In this document: one piece after another, positions 1-9,203 of the stretch | How the letters are laid out: each line of letters begins with the position of its first letter | Numbering within the stretch: the first letter of the stretch is position 1 | Source: Mangrovimonas sp. YM274 | Lineage (GTDB): Bacteria > Bacteroidota > Bacteroidia > Flavobacteriales > Flavobacteriaceae | Reading direction: 5' to 3' | NCBI RefSeq assembly: GCF_030908385.1 | Contig: NZ_CP133091.1 | Location: forward strand, 779,501 to 843,500 | DNA length: 64,000 bases | Program-made: the position numbers and the translations under genes | Notes under the pieces: model-generated | The model's input: only the letters and a program-made list of their open reading frames with translations | Told to the model about the DNA's origin: nothing | Databases searched by the model: none

Positions 1-3000
1 CCCTTACAACAATATTGTGGCCAATACCCAGACGCTCTATGTGCGTGTTGAGAGCGCAACGATCGCAACGGACTGTGCGACGATCGTGGAGCTTGTGCTT
101 GTGGTGCACCCAACCCCACAGTTGGAGGAGCCAACGGCCCTTGAGGTCTGCGACGACGCCTCCGGCGACGGCTATGCACAGTTCAATTTGACGCTCAAGG
201 ACGCGGAGGTACTTGACGGGCTTGACCCGGTACAGTACGGCGTATCCTATTACCTGACTGAGGACGATGCCGAATCGGGCACCTCTGCCATTCCCAATCC
301 ATTGAGCTTTACCAATACGGTACCGTTTGCACAGCAGGTGTGGGTACGCGTTGAGGACAGTGCCAACGGCTGCCACAAGGTCGTGCCATTGGAGCTTATC
401 GTGAACGCCCTACCGGTATTGATGCAGCCGCTGCCATTGGAGCTTTGTGACTACAACAACCCGGGCGACGAGCAGGAGTCCTTTGTACTTGAGGAGAGTA
501 CCGACGGGATCCTTGGCGGACAGGTGGGTATTGTACTGAGCTACCACCTTACGCTGGCAGATGCCGAAAACGGCGACAATGCCCTTGTGAGCCCCTATAC
601 GAACATTGCCAACCCACAGACGATCTTCGTGAGAGCGGAGAACAGCAATACGGGCTGCTACAGCACGGTGATCCTGGACCTGAGGGTGAACCCGATCCCG
701 TCACCGGAGGCAGACCCGACGCCATTGGAGGAATGTGACGGTGACAACGACGGCTATGCGAGCTTCGATTTGGAGGAGCGCACGCAGGAGATCATCAACG
801 GTGAGCTGGACATTGCCATCACCTACCATGAGACGATATCGGATGCCGAGAGCGGGGACAATGTGCTCTTGAGCCCTTATGACAATATAGTGGCCAATGC
901 CCAGGTGGTATATGCCAGAGCGGAGAACATGGTAACGGGCTGCCACAGCGTGGTTGGCCTACAGCTTAACGTACTGCCGTCACCGGTAGTGCCAACGGCC
1001 ATCGAGGACTATGTAATCTGCGATACGAACACGGACGGCTATGCAAGCTTCGATTTGACCGGTATGGATGCCGAGATCCTCGGTGCGCAGGACCCATCGC
1101 AGTTCGAGCTTAGCTACCACCTTACCATGGCGGACGCAGAGTCCGGAGCGGCACCGATCGCCAATCCATGGGGCTATGTGAACCAGACCAACCCACAGAT
1201 GATATACGTAAGGCTGGAGAGCCTTGACAACGGCTGTGTGAGCACGGGCGAGTTTGAGATCCGTGTGGAACTGCCACCGGTAGCGGTGCAGCCAACGCCG
1301 CTGCAGCTTTGCGACGACGATGTTGCGGATGAGCTGACGGTGTTCGACCTTACGGTAAAGGACGGGGAGATCACGGGCAATGAGGGGAGCTGGAGCGTAA
1401 GCTACTACGAGACCCAGGCTGATGCCGATGCGGGGACCAATGCGATCCCGGACCCAACGGCCTATGTGAACACTTCGGTTAACGGAGTGGCGGCGAACCC
1501 ACAGACCCTATATGTGGTGGTTACCGATACGGACACGGGCTGTACGGACCAGACGACCTTGACCATCCGCGTATTGCCGAACCCTACCCCGAGCCAGGAC
1601 CCATCTGATATTGCACTGTGCGACGATGAGAACACGGGAGACGAGGTGGAGCTGTTCGACCTTACGGAGAACGAGACCTATATCATCAACGGAGAGGCCG
1701 GTGTATCGGCGAGCTACCACGAGAGCCTTTTTGATGCGGAACAGGATACCAATGCAATCCCTGACCCAACGGCCTATGGGAACATTTCCAGCCCACAGAC
1801 CATCTATGTGCGCGTGGCCAACGACATCACGGACTGTTATACGATCGTGGACTTTGATATCTTGGTGAACCCACTGCCGGAGGCAGTTGCCGTAACGGAC
1901 ATCGTGGCCTGTGAGAACAACACGGAAGGGGCCTATGCCTTCGACCTGTCTCAGAAGGACGAAGAGGTGCTGGGCGGACAGGACCCTGCGCTCTATGGGG
2001 TGAGCTACCACGTATCGCAGTTGGATGCGGACAATGGGGACAACGACCTTGTGAGCCCGTTCACCAACACCGTGAACCCGCAGCAGATCTTTGTGGCGAT
2101 CACCAATCTGGATACAGGCTGTTCGATAAGTACTCAGAGCTTCTTTGTGGAGGTACAGGAAGCGGCGGAGGCCAATCCGGACATGGAGGCCATCCTCTAT
2201 GAGCTTTGTGATGACAATATGGAAGTGGACGGAGATCCGACCGACGACAGCGTGCAGTTCGACCTGTCTGCCATGGACGCGGAACTGTTGGACGGACAGG
2301 ACCCAGCAAACTATACGGTGAGCTACTATGCCAGCGAGGCGGATGCCGAAGCGGGTACAAGCCCATTGCCGACCCTTTATGAGAACGTGGTCAACCCACA
2401 GGTGATCTATGCCCGTGTGGACAACGATACCACACCGGACTCCATCTGTTACGCGGTGGCAGAGCTGACCCTTCAGGTGAACCCACAGCCGGTGTTCGAC
2501 CTTTACGACAGCTATGTGCTGTGTCTGGATACCAACGGAACCGAGGCGATCGACCCACCGGTATTGGAGACAGGGCTAACGGAACCTGACTATCTGTTCA
2601 TCTGGTACTTCAACGGTCAGGAGATTGCGGGGGCTACCGGCGGTAGCTATGAACCGACAGAAGCGGGAATCTACAGTGTAACGGTAATCGACGTATCGAC
2701 TTCTACGGTGACCATGTGCGAGCGCACGGACACCACTGAGGTGATCGAGAGCGCACCGCCGAGCATTGTAGCGGAAGTGGTGACCGAGGCCTTTGCAGAC
2801 AACCATGTCGTGGTGGCCACGGCCAGCGGAGACAGCAGCTATGAGTACAGTCTGGACGACGGACCATGGCAGGAGAGCGGTGTGTTCGAGAACGTGCCAT
2901 GGGGAGAGCATACAGTAACTGCTAGAGATATTTTGGGCTGCGGAGAGGCCAGTGTGACAATAAGTGTACTGGATTATCCGTTATTCTTTACGCCTAACGG

Positions 3001-3241
3001 TGACGGTTACAACGACACTTGGAACATTGTTGGATTTAGTAGTCAAACTAACACTAAAATTTATATATTTGACAGGCTCGGAAAATTGCTCAAACAGATC
3101 TCTCCATCTGGCGAAGGATGGGACGGAACGTACAACGGAGCAGCGATGCCGAGCAGTGACTACTGGTTTGTTGTGGAGTACGTGGAACCGTCGACGGGAC
3201 AGAGCAAGGAGTTTAAAGCCCATTTTACTTTGAAAAGATAG
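1..3241 (+). CDS. T9SS type B sorted repeat adhesin, 5' end missing
   Basis: The frame is open at the left edge (the codons before the GTG at 17 read PYNNIV, part of a repeat), so the gene begins outside the window. At least 1,074 residues remain. Eight tandem units each start near a conserved CD(D/x) motif, followed by FDL, VSYH-type, DAExG and PQxIYVRxEN-TGC motifs. A degenerate Ig/PKD-like stretch follows (about 2520-2940), then a gliding-motility type C-terminal domain (about 2975-3238) with the FTPNGDGYNDTW motif, which is the T9SS type B secretion signal. Such proteins are exported and surface-anchored, like SprB of Flavobacterium. The SprF-like gene starts 5 bp downstream, which fits a two-gene adhesin/anchor unit. 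Base composition is unusual: about 57% GC in a sampled repeat line against about 35% in the next gene. The adhesin role is inferred from the family. Confidence 0.9.
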   Translation, partial: PYNNIVANTQTLYVRVESATIATDCATIVELVLVVHPTPQLEEPTALEVCDDASGDGYAQFNLTLKDAEVLDGLDPVQYGVSYYLTEDDAESGTSAIPNPLSFTNTVPFAQQVWVRVEDSANGCHKVVPLELIVNALPVLMQPLPLELCDYNNPGDEQESFVLEESTDGILGGQVGIVLSYHLTLADAENGDNALVSPYTNIANPQTIFVRAENSNTGCYSTVILDLRVNPIPSPEADPTPLEECDGDNDGYASFDLEERTQEIINGELDIAITYHETISDAESGDNVLLSPYDNIVANAQVVYARAENMVTGCHSVVGLQLNVLPSPVVPTAIEDYVICDTNTDGYASFDLTGMDAEILGAQDPSQFELSYHLTMADAESGAAPIANPWGYVNQTNPQMIYVRLESLDNGCVSTGEFEIRVELPPVAVQPTPLQLCDDDVADELTVFDLTVKDGEITGNEGSWSVSYYETQADADAGTNAIPDPTAYVNTSVNGVAANPQTLYVVVTDTDTGCTDQTTLTIRVLPNPTPSQDPSDIALCDDENTGDEVELFDLTENETYIINGEAGVSASYHESLFDAEQDTNAIPDPTAYGNISSPQTIYVRVANDITDCYTIVDFDILVNPLPEAVAVTDIVACENNTEGAYAFDLSQKDEEVLGGQDPALYGVSYHVSQLDADNGDNDLVSPFTNTVNPQQIFVAITNLDTGCSISTQSFFVEVQEAAEANPDMEAILYELCDDNMEVDGDPTDDSVQFDLSAMDAELLDGQDPANYTVSYYASEADAEAGTSPLPTLYENVVNPQVIYARVDNDTTPDSICYAVAELTLQVNPQPVFDLYDSYVLCLDTNGTEAIDPPVLETGLTEPDYLFIWYFNGQEIAGATGGSYEPTEAGIYSVTVIDVSTSTVTMCERTDTTEVIESAPPSIVAEVVTEAFADNHVVVATASGDSSYEYSLDDGPWQESGVFENVPWGEHTVTARDILGCGEASVTISVLDYPLFFTPNGDGYNDTWNIVGFSSQTNTKIYIFDRLGKLLKQISPSGEGWDGTYNGAAMPSSDYWFVVEYVEPSTGQSKEFKAHFTLKR
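149..2500 (+). repeat. Eight tandem ~95-103 residue repeats in the adhesin
   Basis: The first Cys codon of each unit is at 149, 446, 734, 1019, 1310, 1619, 1910 and 2207, giving periods of 297, 288, 285, 291, 309, 291 and 297 bp. A partial unit precedes the first. Units are clearly divergent at the protein level, so this is an old array rather than a recent duplication. Confidence 0.9.
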
Positions 3242-3246
3242 AATTT

Positions 3247-4254
3247 ATGAATTTAAAAAAGTATTGTTTAATAGCAATTGTAGCATTATTTACAAAATTA
3301 GGAACAGCGCAAGAAGGCCTTCCAATCTATTCAGATTACTTAACCGATAATTATTATTTGATTCATCCCTCCATGGCAGGTGTAGCCAACTGTGCCAAAG
3401 TGAGATTGACTGCACGGATGCAGTGGTTTGGCCAAGACGATGCTCCGGCATTACAAACATTGAGTGTTAATAGTAGAATTGGAGAATCGCAATCGGCAAT
3501 TGGAGCGATTGTATATAATGATAAGAATGGGTACCATTCGCAAACGGGTGCTTATGTAACTTATGCACACCACTTGATGTTTTCAAGAAATGAAATTGAT
3601 TTGAACATGTTGTCTTTTGGTTTAAGTGTTGGGGCTATTCAATATCGTTTGGATGAAACCGCTTTTATCAATGAACCTTTTGATCCTATTATTGCGGGCG
3701 TGGAACAAAGTGCCACTAACTTTAATGTGGATTTCGGGTTTTCATATCATTTCTTGGATTTCTATGCCCATGCTACCGTTAAAAACCTATTGAACAATGA
3801 TGGTGTCAATTTTAATGAGCAAGGATTGAGTTATGAGAATTTAAGAACCTATTTGGTGTCTGTTGGAAATGTATTCCAAAAATATGGGAGTGATTGGACC
3901 TTTGAACCTTCGGTTATGTTCATGTACAGGGATGCCACTGAGGAATCTTCATTCGACTTAAACATTAAGACTTATAGAGAGATGGATTTCGGAAAAGTTT
4001 GGGGAGGATTGTCCTACAGAAGAAGTTTAGATGGTGCTGAATATTTGGACGGTTCAGGTGTGAGCAATCAAAAACTTCAGTATTTTACACCTTTTGTTGG
4101 GGTAGATTACAATAATTTTGTGTTCGCTTATACATATTCGTACCAAGCAAATTCAGTAGTATTTGACAATGGTGGCTTCCACCAAATTACTTTGGGATAT
4201 AACTTTAACTGTAGAAAAGAGAAATACCACTGTAATTGTCCTGCAATTAATTAA
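3247..4254 (+). CDS. PorP/SprF family type IX secretion membrane protein
   Basis: 335 residues with a signal peptide (MNLKKYCLIAIVALF...GTAQ), then the family's N-terminal hallmark (YSDYLTDNYYLIHPSMAG) and alternating beta-strand segments of an outer-membrane barrel. Length is typical for PorP/SprF. Proteins of this family work with the type IX secretion machinery and are usually encoded directly after a type B sorted partner, which they help to secrete or attach; SprF does this for SprB. The 5-bp gap to the adhesin and the terminator after the stop support a shared transcript. The pairing is inference from position. Confidence 0.92.
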   Translation: MNLKKYCLIAIVALFTKLGTAQEGLPIYSDYLTDNYYLIHPSMAGVANCAKVRLTARMQWFGQDDAPALQTLSVNSRIGESQSAIGAIVYNDKNGYHSQTGAYVTYAHHLMFSRNEIDLNMLSFGLSVGAIQYRLDETAFINEPFDPIIAGVEQSATNFNVDFGFSYHFLDFYAHATVKNLLNNDGVNFNEQGLSYENLRTYLVSVGNVFQKYGSDWTFEPSVMFMYRDATEESSFDLNIKTYREMDFGKVWGGLSYRRSLDGAEYLDGSGVSNQKLQYFTPFVGVDYNNFVFAYTYSYQANSVVFDNGGFHQITLGYNFNCRKEKYHCNCPAIN

Positions 4255-4273
4255 TAGAATATCATATATATCT

Positions 4274-4305
4274 AAAAAACGTCCCGATTTCGGGACGTTT
4301 TTTAT
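4274..4305. terminator. Bidirectional rho-independent terminator
   Basis: Perfect hairpin with stem AAAACGTCCCG / CGGGACGTTTT, loop ATTT and T-tracts on both strands. It sits between the convergent ends of the porP-like gene and the VWA lipoprotein gene and can serve both. Confidence 0.9.
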
Positions 4306-4326
4306 TTGAAGACAACTTATCCTCTT

Positions 4327-5487
4327 CTACCATTGGTAGTTTTTCCTTTTGGCTTGTGTTTTTATCGCAGAGAGCATGGCTTCTTCCAAATTTTGATCCT
4401 CTTCAGTTTTGTTTGCTTCAATGAAGTGCAGTCGCTTTTTGTTGAGTTGCTGTATTTTTTCTTGTATAGCTTTACGCTCCTTTTCCTTTGCAGCGACATA
4501 GGCCTTAATTTCTGATGGAGACTTGCCCTGCAATTCTTCTGACAGTTCGGAGGATTCTAAATCTTCAAGTTTTAATTCTTCATTTGAGACAGCGTCCACC
4601 AAATCCCAGTTGGAATTTGTATAGAGGTGAGTGCTTTTGCTTACGGTGCGACTTACGCGACTTGCTTCCCCTAAAGCAGCCGCATTGGTGTCTTGAATTT
4701 TCTGTTCCATTATTTTCTCTTTACCAATATTTCCATAAGCCACATAAGTTCCATTCAGTTTTTGATTGAGTTGAAGGATTTCACTATCATATGGAGTGGC
4801 TATATAAACAGTTTGTTGGTTGTGGTCAATAGCCATATAATTGCCATGGCCAACATCCGCACCTTCTTTCCAATAGGTATTTATTCCTAGGTTGTAATCG
4901 CCGCAGAAAATGGTATTCACTGTAATATGTTTTTCTACGGCCAATTCAGACGCTTTTTTGTAATTAATTGGCCCTTGTGTAAAAGGTTCGTTTCCTGCAA
5001 TAAAAATGAGCTTTAAATCATCTTGATTGTTGCCCCATTGCAGTTCGCTAAGAGACGTTTGAATAACTTGACCACAATATTCTTGACCTCCATTAGTGCT
5101 GAGTGAAAACAATTGCTTGGAAATGTCATCCAAATCGTCACTAAAGGGAAGAATTTGCCTTATATATCCATCATCTGCATTCAGGTTATCATTGCCATAT
5201 TCATAAAGCGCAATTTGAAGTTTTGGGCTGTTGCCGTTGCATTTGGCATAGGAGAGTTCGTTGACAATTTTCCATAATTGCGCTTTAGCCTGGTCAATGA
5301 GGCCATCCATACTGTTGCTTGTATCCAATAACAAGGCTACTTTAATGTATTGTTCTTGATTATGGGGTGCGGTATCGTGAATTACGGTTGCTAAATCGGT
5401 TGTCATTGGTTTTGAATTGTTGGCATTACAGGAGCACATAACAGCAACACTTGTAGCCAATAGGAAAGGTTTGAGAAGTGGTTTCAT
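4327..5487 (-). CDS. VWA-domain lipoprotein
   Basis: 386 residues. The N-terminus has a lipoprotein-like signal (hydrophobic core, then VMCSC, with Cys18 or Cys20 as possible lipidation site). A von Willebrand factor A domain spans roughly residues 45-230, with the metal-site motif DTSNS (D-x-S-x-S) early in it. The C-terminal third is charged and probably helical (SEELQGKSPSEIKAYVAAKEKERKA region). VWA domains bind protein partners through a divalent metal; the partner here is unknown. The gene stands alone, convergent with the porP-like gene and divergent from the sensor kinase. Envelope location is inferred from the signal. Confidence 0.75.
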   Translation of the reverse strand: MKPLLKPFLLATSVAVMCSCNANNSKPMTTDLATVIHDTAPHNQEQYIKVALLLDTSNSMDGLIDQAKAQLWKIVNELSYAKCNGNSPKLQIALYEYGNDNLNADDGYIRQILPFSDDLDDISKQLFSLSTNGGQEYCGQVIQTSLSELQWGNNQDDLKLIFIAGNEPFTQGPINYKKASELAVEKHITVNTIFCGDYNLGINTYWKEGADVGHGNYMAIDHNQQTVYIATPYDSEILQLNQKLNGTYVAYGNIGKEKIMEQKIQDTNAAALGEASRVSRTVSKSTHLYTNSNWDLVDAVSNEELKLEDLESSELSEELQGKSPSEIKAYVAAKEKERKAIQEKIQQLNKKRLHFIEANKTEEDQNLEEAMLSAIKTQAKRKNYQW

Positions 5488-5697
5488 AATCTTGTTGTTT
5501 TTTGATTTGAACTTTAAAGCTATAATGACCTTATTTCTTATTAAACCTAGAATTAGTGAATTATCAGGTTGAATGAGTGAATGGGGAATGCTGTTGAGTG
5601 AGGCTGTCTAAAGGCTTGGTCTTTGGATAGTTTTTTGATTTTTTCAGTTTTAAAATGCCAATTAAAGTGATTATGTTTATACATTCAATATTCTTAA

Positions 5698-7863
5698 ATG
5701 GCTGCAATTTTTAAATACAATTTTATACTGCTGTTTTGTTTGGCTACCTTCTTTGCAGTTGGCCAAAATCAAATACTACAGGAGGCACAGACCTTTATCG
5801 TTAAAGGTAAGGTAGAAGAAAAGAGGACTTACCAACCCATTCCAAAAGTGAATATTGAGGTAAATGGTGGAGGCTATACTAAGACCGATAGTAACGGGGA
5901 GTTTAGAATCCAAGTGAAAATAGGTGATGAATTGGCCATTCGACACAAAGATTTTGAAACAGTCTATTACACCATCGTGAGTCAAGATCGTATCTTGGTG
6001 CAGGTAGAACCTGTAAGTCCTTCTTTGGTTAGCAATCGTTATCAAAAAAGAGATTTTAAAGCCTTTAAGCAGTTGATTGATTCTGCTAATGTGTATGCTA
6101 AACAGGATGCCGAAAAGGCCATTCAGTTTGTCACCGAGGCACTCAAGGAAAGTTATTCGGTCAACCAAAGTGCCGAAGCCTATGAAACCTTGGCAGATAT
6201 TTACAAAGCTTGGAAGCAGTACGATTTAGCTGTTAGCAATTATAGGATTAGTCTCCAAAATCAAATGTCCAATGAGGTTCAGTTAAAATTAGGAGATGCC
6301 TATAGATTGAACAAAAACTATCAGGAAAGTTTGGATGTCTATGGAACTATCGATTTGGGGAGTTTACAGGCGTTTCAGAAAGTAGTTTATTATGAAGGTT
6401 TGGGAGATACCTATTATGGAACAAAAGCTTACACAAAAGCTATAGAGAATTACAAAAAGGGCCTAGGGGAAGCACAAACGCATTTAATCACTCCAAAGGT
6501 TACGGACTTGAGTTCCAAAATTGCACAGGCTTATAATTCGCAAGGGGAAGTAGAAAAGGCTAAAAAATTATTTGATAATTCATTAAATCTGGCTTCTAAG
6601 GAGAATAAGAAAAGAGCTGTGGAAGAGAAAATCACCGTAGCGGAATTTAATAGTGAAAACCAAAACTATTCCGATGAAATTAAGTTAAGAAAGGAGGCCT
6701 TGGATGATATTTCGGATATTCAACTTCATGATTCCATAATAGACAATGAAAGTGCGCTTACACCGCAAAAGCAGAATTATAAGATAGGAAATGCCTATTT
6801 TCTTCAGAAGGATTTTGACAGTGCTATTTCCTATTTGGAAAGAAGTATTAAGGAGGCTGATGATAAGGAAGATTTGGTGGTGAAAAAGGATGCCACCCGT
6901 AAATTGTCTGATGTATATGCCGATGCTGGAGATTTTGACAAAGCAAGGAAGACTTTTGAAGAGTACACCGCAGCGGTTGATGAACTTTATATTAAAAAGG
7001 AGCAAGAGATTTCGCAGTTGGCGCGTTTCAACAGGAGTATTATTGAAAAGCAAAATAGGATCAATAGTTTGGAAAGTGACCGACAATTATCTGAAAGTAA
7101 ATACCAGCTTTCCAACGAGCGCAACAAGCGACAACAATTGATTATTTATTCCTTGGTGTTTGGAGTTGTATTGCTTTTGGTTACCGCCTATTTCATGTTT
7201 AAATATATCAAGCAGCAACGTTTGGCCAATAATTTGCTGGCATTGAAATCATTGAGGAGTCAAATGAATCCGCATTTTATTTTTAATGCTTTGAACTCGG
7301 TAAACAGTTTTATAGCGCTGAATGATGAGCGTACCGCAAACAAGTATTTAAGTGATTTTTCCTATTTGATGCGGGCCGTTCTGGAAAACAGTGAGGAAGA
7401 CTTTATTCCGCTGCAAAAGGAAATTGAGTTATTGGAGCTTTATACCAAATTGGAGCATTTTAGGTTCAAGGACAAGTTTGATTATAGCATTACCGTGGAT
7501 GACCGAATAAATGTTGGGGATTATAAAATTCCGCCCATGTTGTTACAGCCTTATATTGAAAATGCAGTATGGCACGGTTTGCGCTATAAAAATGAAAAAG
7601 GTCATTTATCTATTGCTATAGACAAGGTAAACGAGGATGAAATATGTATTACCATTGCAGATGATGGTATAGGGAGGGAGCGTTCCAAAGCCTTGAAAAC
7701 TGAACGACAACAGCAACAAAAAAGTAAAGGGATGGACAATATCAAAAAGCGAATTTCCATTCTAAACGACATGTACAAGGATAAAATTGATGTAAGGATT
7801 GAGGACTTTCAGCAGGAAGAAGATTCAGGTACTAAAGTGGTAGTTACCCTGAAAAAGGATTAG
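5698..7863 (+). CDS. TPR-containing LytS-type sensor histidine kinase
   Basis: 721 residues: signal peptide (1-22), a CarboxypepD_reg-like beta-sandwich (about 33-105), TPR-type helices (about 120-430), a coiled region, one transmembrane helix (about 481-505) and a cytoplasmic histidine-kinase module. The phospho-acceptor motif is MNPHFIFNALNSV with His526. The ATPase domain has IPPMLLQPYIENAVWHGL (N-box) and DDGIGRERS (G1-type). This architecture senses something in the periplasm through TPRs and passes the signal to a LytTR regulator. The next gene, 51 bp on, encodes exactly such a regulator. The ligand is unknown. Confidence 0.92.
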   Translation: MAAIFKYNFILLFCLATFFAVGQNQILQEAQTFIVKGKVEEKRTYQPIPKVNIEVNGGGYTKTDSNGEFRIQVKIGDELAIRHKDFETVYYTIVSQDRILVQVEPVSPSLVSNRYQKRDFKAFKQLIDSANVYAKQDAEKAIQFVTEALKESYSVNQSAEAYETLADIYKAWKQYDLAVSNYRISLQNQMSNEVQLKLGDAYRLNKNYQESLDVYGTIDLGSLQAFQKVVYYEGLGDTYYGTKAYTKAIENYKKGLGEAQTHLITPKVTDLSSKIAQAYNSQGEVEKAKKLFDNSLNLASKENKKRAVEEKITVAEFNSENQNYSDEIKLRKEALDDISDIQLHDSIIDNESALTPQKQNYKIGNAYFLQKDFDSAISYLERSIKEADDKEDLVVKKDATRKLSDVYADAGDFDKARKTFEEYTAAVDELYIKKEQEISQLARFNRSIIEKQNRINSLESDRQLSESKYQLSNERNKRQQLIIYSLVFGVVLLLVTAYFMFKYIKQQRLANNLLALKSLRSQMNPHFIFNALNSVNSFIALNDERTANKYLSDFSYLMRAVLENSEEDFIPLQKEIELLELYTKLEHFRFKDKFDYSITVDDRINVGDYKIPPMLLQPYIENAVWHGLRYKNEKGHLSIAIDKVNEDEICITIADDGIGRERSKALKTERQQQQKSKGMDNIKKRISILNDMYKDKIDVRIEDFQQEEDSGTKVVVTLKKD

Positions 7864-7914
7864 GACGATTAAAGTACATCTCATAAGATATAAAAACAAC
7901 CAAAATCTAGCATT

Positions 7915-8649
7915 ATGAAACTAAGAGCCATTATCGTTGAGGACGAAGAAACCAGCAGAGAGATTTTAAAGAATTATCTAAAAAAATACTGTCCCAATGT
8001 GGAAGTTTTAGGTGAGGCAGCTAATGTTGAGGAAGCCTTGGTGTTGCTAAGAAATCAAGCTTTGGACTTGGTGTTTTTGGATGTTGAAATGCCGTATGGA
8101 AATGCCTTTGATTTATTGGATAGGGTAGGAGATATTAATTTTGAAACGGTATTTGTAACCGCTTATAACCATTATGCCATCGACGCCTTGAATGCTCATG
8201 CGTCTTATTATTTGATGAAACCGGTTTCTATAGACGAACTCATCAAAGCCGTGGACTATGTTACCGAAGTGAAAACTAAGGAAAATGCGCTTCAAGATCA
8301 GGTGTTGGTTCCTAAAACCAATGGGATTAATGGGAAGATTACAATACCCCAACAGGATGGGTTTGAAGTTTTAAATACAGCCGATATTTTGTACTGCAAA
8401 GCCGATGACAATTACACCGAAATATTTTTAGGAAATAACCGAAAAAAACTGGTAAGTAAAACACTAAAATACTTTGAGGAAGCCCTAATAGGTAGTAGTT
8501 TTGTAAGAGTCCATAAAAGCTATTTAGTGAATATCAATGAAGTCACTAAATATGTAAAAGGGAAGGGAGGGAGCGTTGTGTTGAGCAACGGTAAGGAAAT
8601 CATGGTTTCGGCCTCCAAAAAATCAGATCTGCTATCTTATTTTAAATAA
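7915..8649 (+). CDS. LytTR-family response regulator
   Basis: 244 residues. The receiver domain (1-120) has acidic residues E9-D10, the phospho-acceptor Asp56 in FLDVEMP, a Thr/Ala switch (FVTAYN) and the conserved Lys in LMKPVS. The C-terminal LytTR DNA-binding domain (about 140-240) has the typical DILYCKADDNYTEIFL and FVRVHKSYLVNINEV motifs. It follows the histidine kinase gene and should be its cognate partner. Target promoters cannot be told from this window. Confidence 0.93.
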   Translation: MKLRAIIVEDEETSREILKNYLKKYCPNVEVLGEAANVEEALVLLRNQALDLVFLDVEMPYGNAFDLLDRVGDINFETVFVTAYNHYAIDALNAHASYYLMKPVSIDELIKAVDYVTEVKTKENALQDQVLVPKTNGINGKITIPQQDGFEVLNTADILYCKADDNYTEIFLGNNRKKLVSKTLKYFEEALIGSSFVRVHKSYLVNINEVTKYVKGKGGSVVLSNGKEIMVSASKKSDLLSYFK

Positions 8650-8653
8650 TTCT

Positions 8654-8668
8654 ACGTTTTTTAAACGT
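8654..8668. repeat. Short inverted repeat between regulator and next gene
   Basis: ACGTTT-TTT-AAACGT lies in the 35-bp gap after the LytTR gene. The stem is only 6 bp and lacks a proper U-tract, so it is a poor terminator. Its role is unknown. Confidence 0.3.
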
Positions 8669-8684
8669 CATCAAATAAAAGATT

Positions 8685-9203
8685 ATGCCAGTTATTAAAC
8701 CTGTTAACGGAAAGTTCCCTCAGATTCCTGAGGATTGTTTTGTGGCCGAAAATGCCACAATTGTTGGAGAGGTGAGCATGGGCTCGCAATGTAGTGTTTG
8801 GTTCAATGCCGTGATTCGCGGAGATGTTCATTTTATAAAAATGGGGGATAAGGTAAACATCCAGGATGGCGCCGTCATTCATGCGACTTATCAAAAGTCT
8901 CCTACCACTATTGGTAACAATGTGTCCATTGGGCATAACGCTATTGTACATGGTTGTACTGTTCACGATAATGTGTTGATTGGTATGGGAAGCATTGTGA
9001 TGGATGATTGTGTGATTGAAAGTAACAGTATCATTGCTGCTGGCGCAGTGGTGACCAAGAATACGGTAGTGGAATCGGGGAGTATTTATGCTGGTGTTCC
9101 CGCTAAAAAAGTTAAGGATATCAGCGAGGAATTAATTTCCGGAGAAATTGATAGAATTGCCAATAACTACGTGAAATACTCTAGCTGGTTTCAGGAAGCC
9201 TAA
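8685..9203 (+). CDS. Gamma-carbonic-anhydrase-like hexapeptide protein
   Basis: 172 residues of left-handed beta-helix hexapeptide repeats (for example ATIVGEV, NVSIGHNAIVHGC, NVLIGMGSIV). It matches the YrdA/PaaY/gamma-CA family in length and in the conserved segments SVWFNAVIRGDV, NIQDGAVIH and VSIGHNAIVHGC, which carry the metal-binding histidines. Many members have no proven carbonic anhydrase activity, so the reaction is uncertain. The stop codon overlaps the convergent murI stop by 4 bp, leaving no room for a terminator. Confidence 0.88.
   Translation: MPVIKPVNGKFPQIPEDCFVAENATIVGEVSMGSQCSVWFNAVIRGDVHFIKMGDKVNIQDGAVIHATYQKSPTTIGNNVSIGHNAIVHGCTVHDNVLIGMGSIVMDDCVIESNSIIAAGAVVTKNTVVESGSIYAGVPAKKVKDISEELISGEIDRIANNYVKYSSWFQEA

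Noticed and set aside
701-2911. Several minus-strand open frames of 68-167 codons within the adhesin
   Set aside because: The high GC content lowers stop frequency; the plus frame has clear repeats and conserved motifs, the minus frames none.
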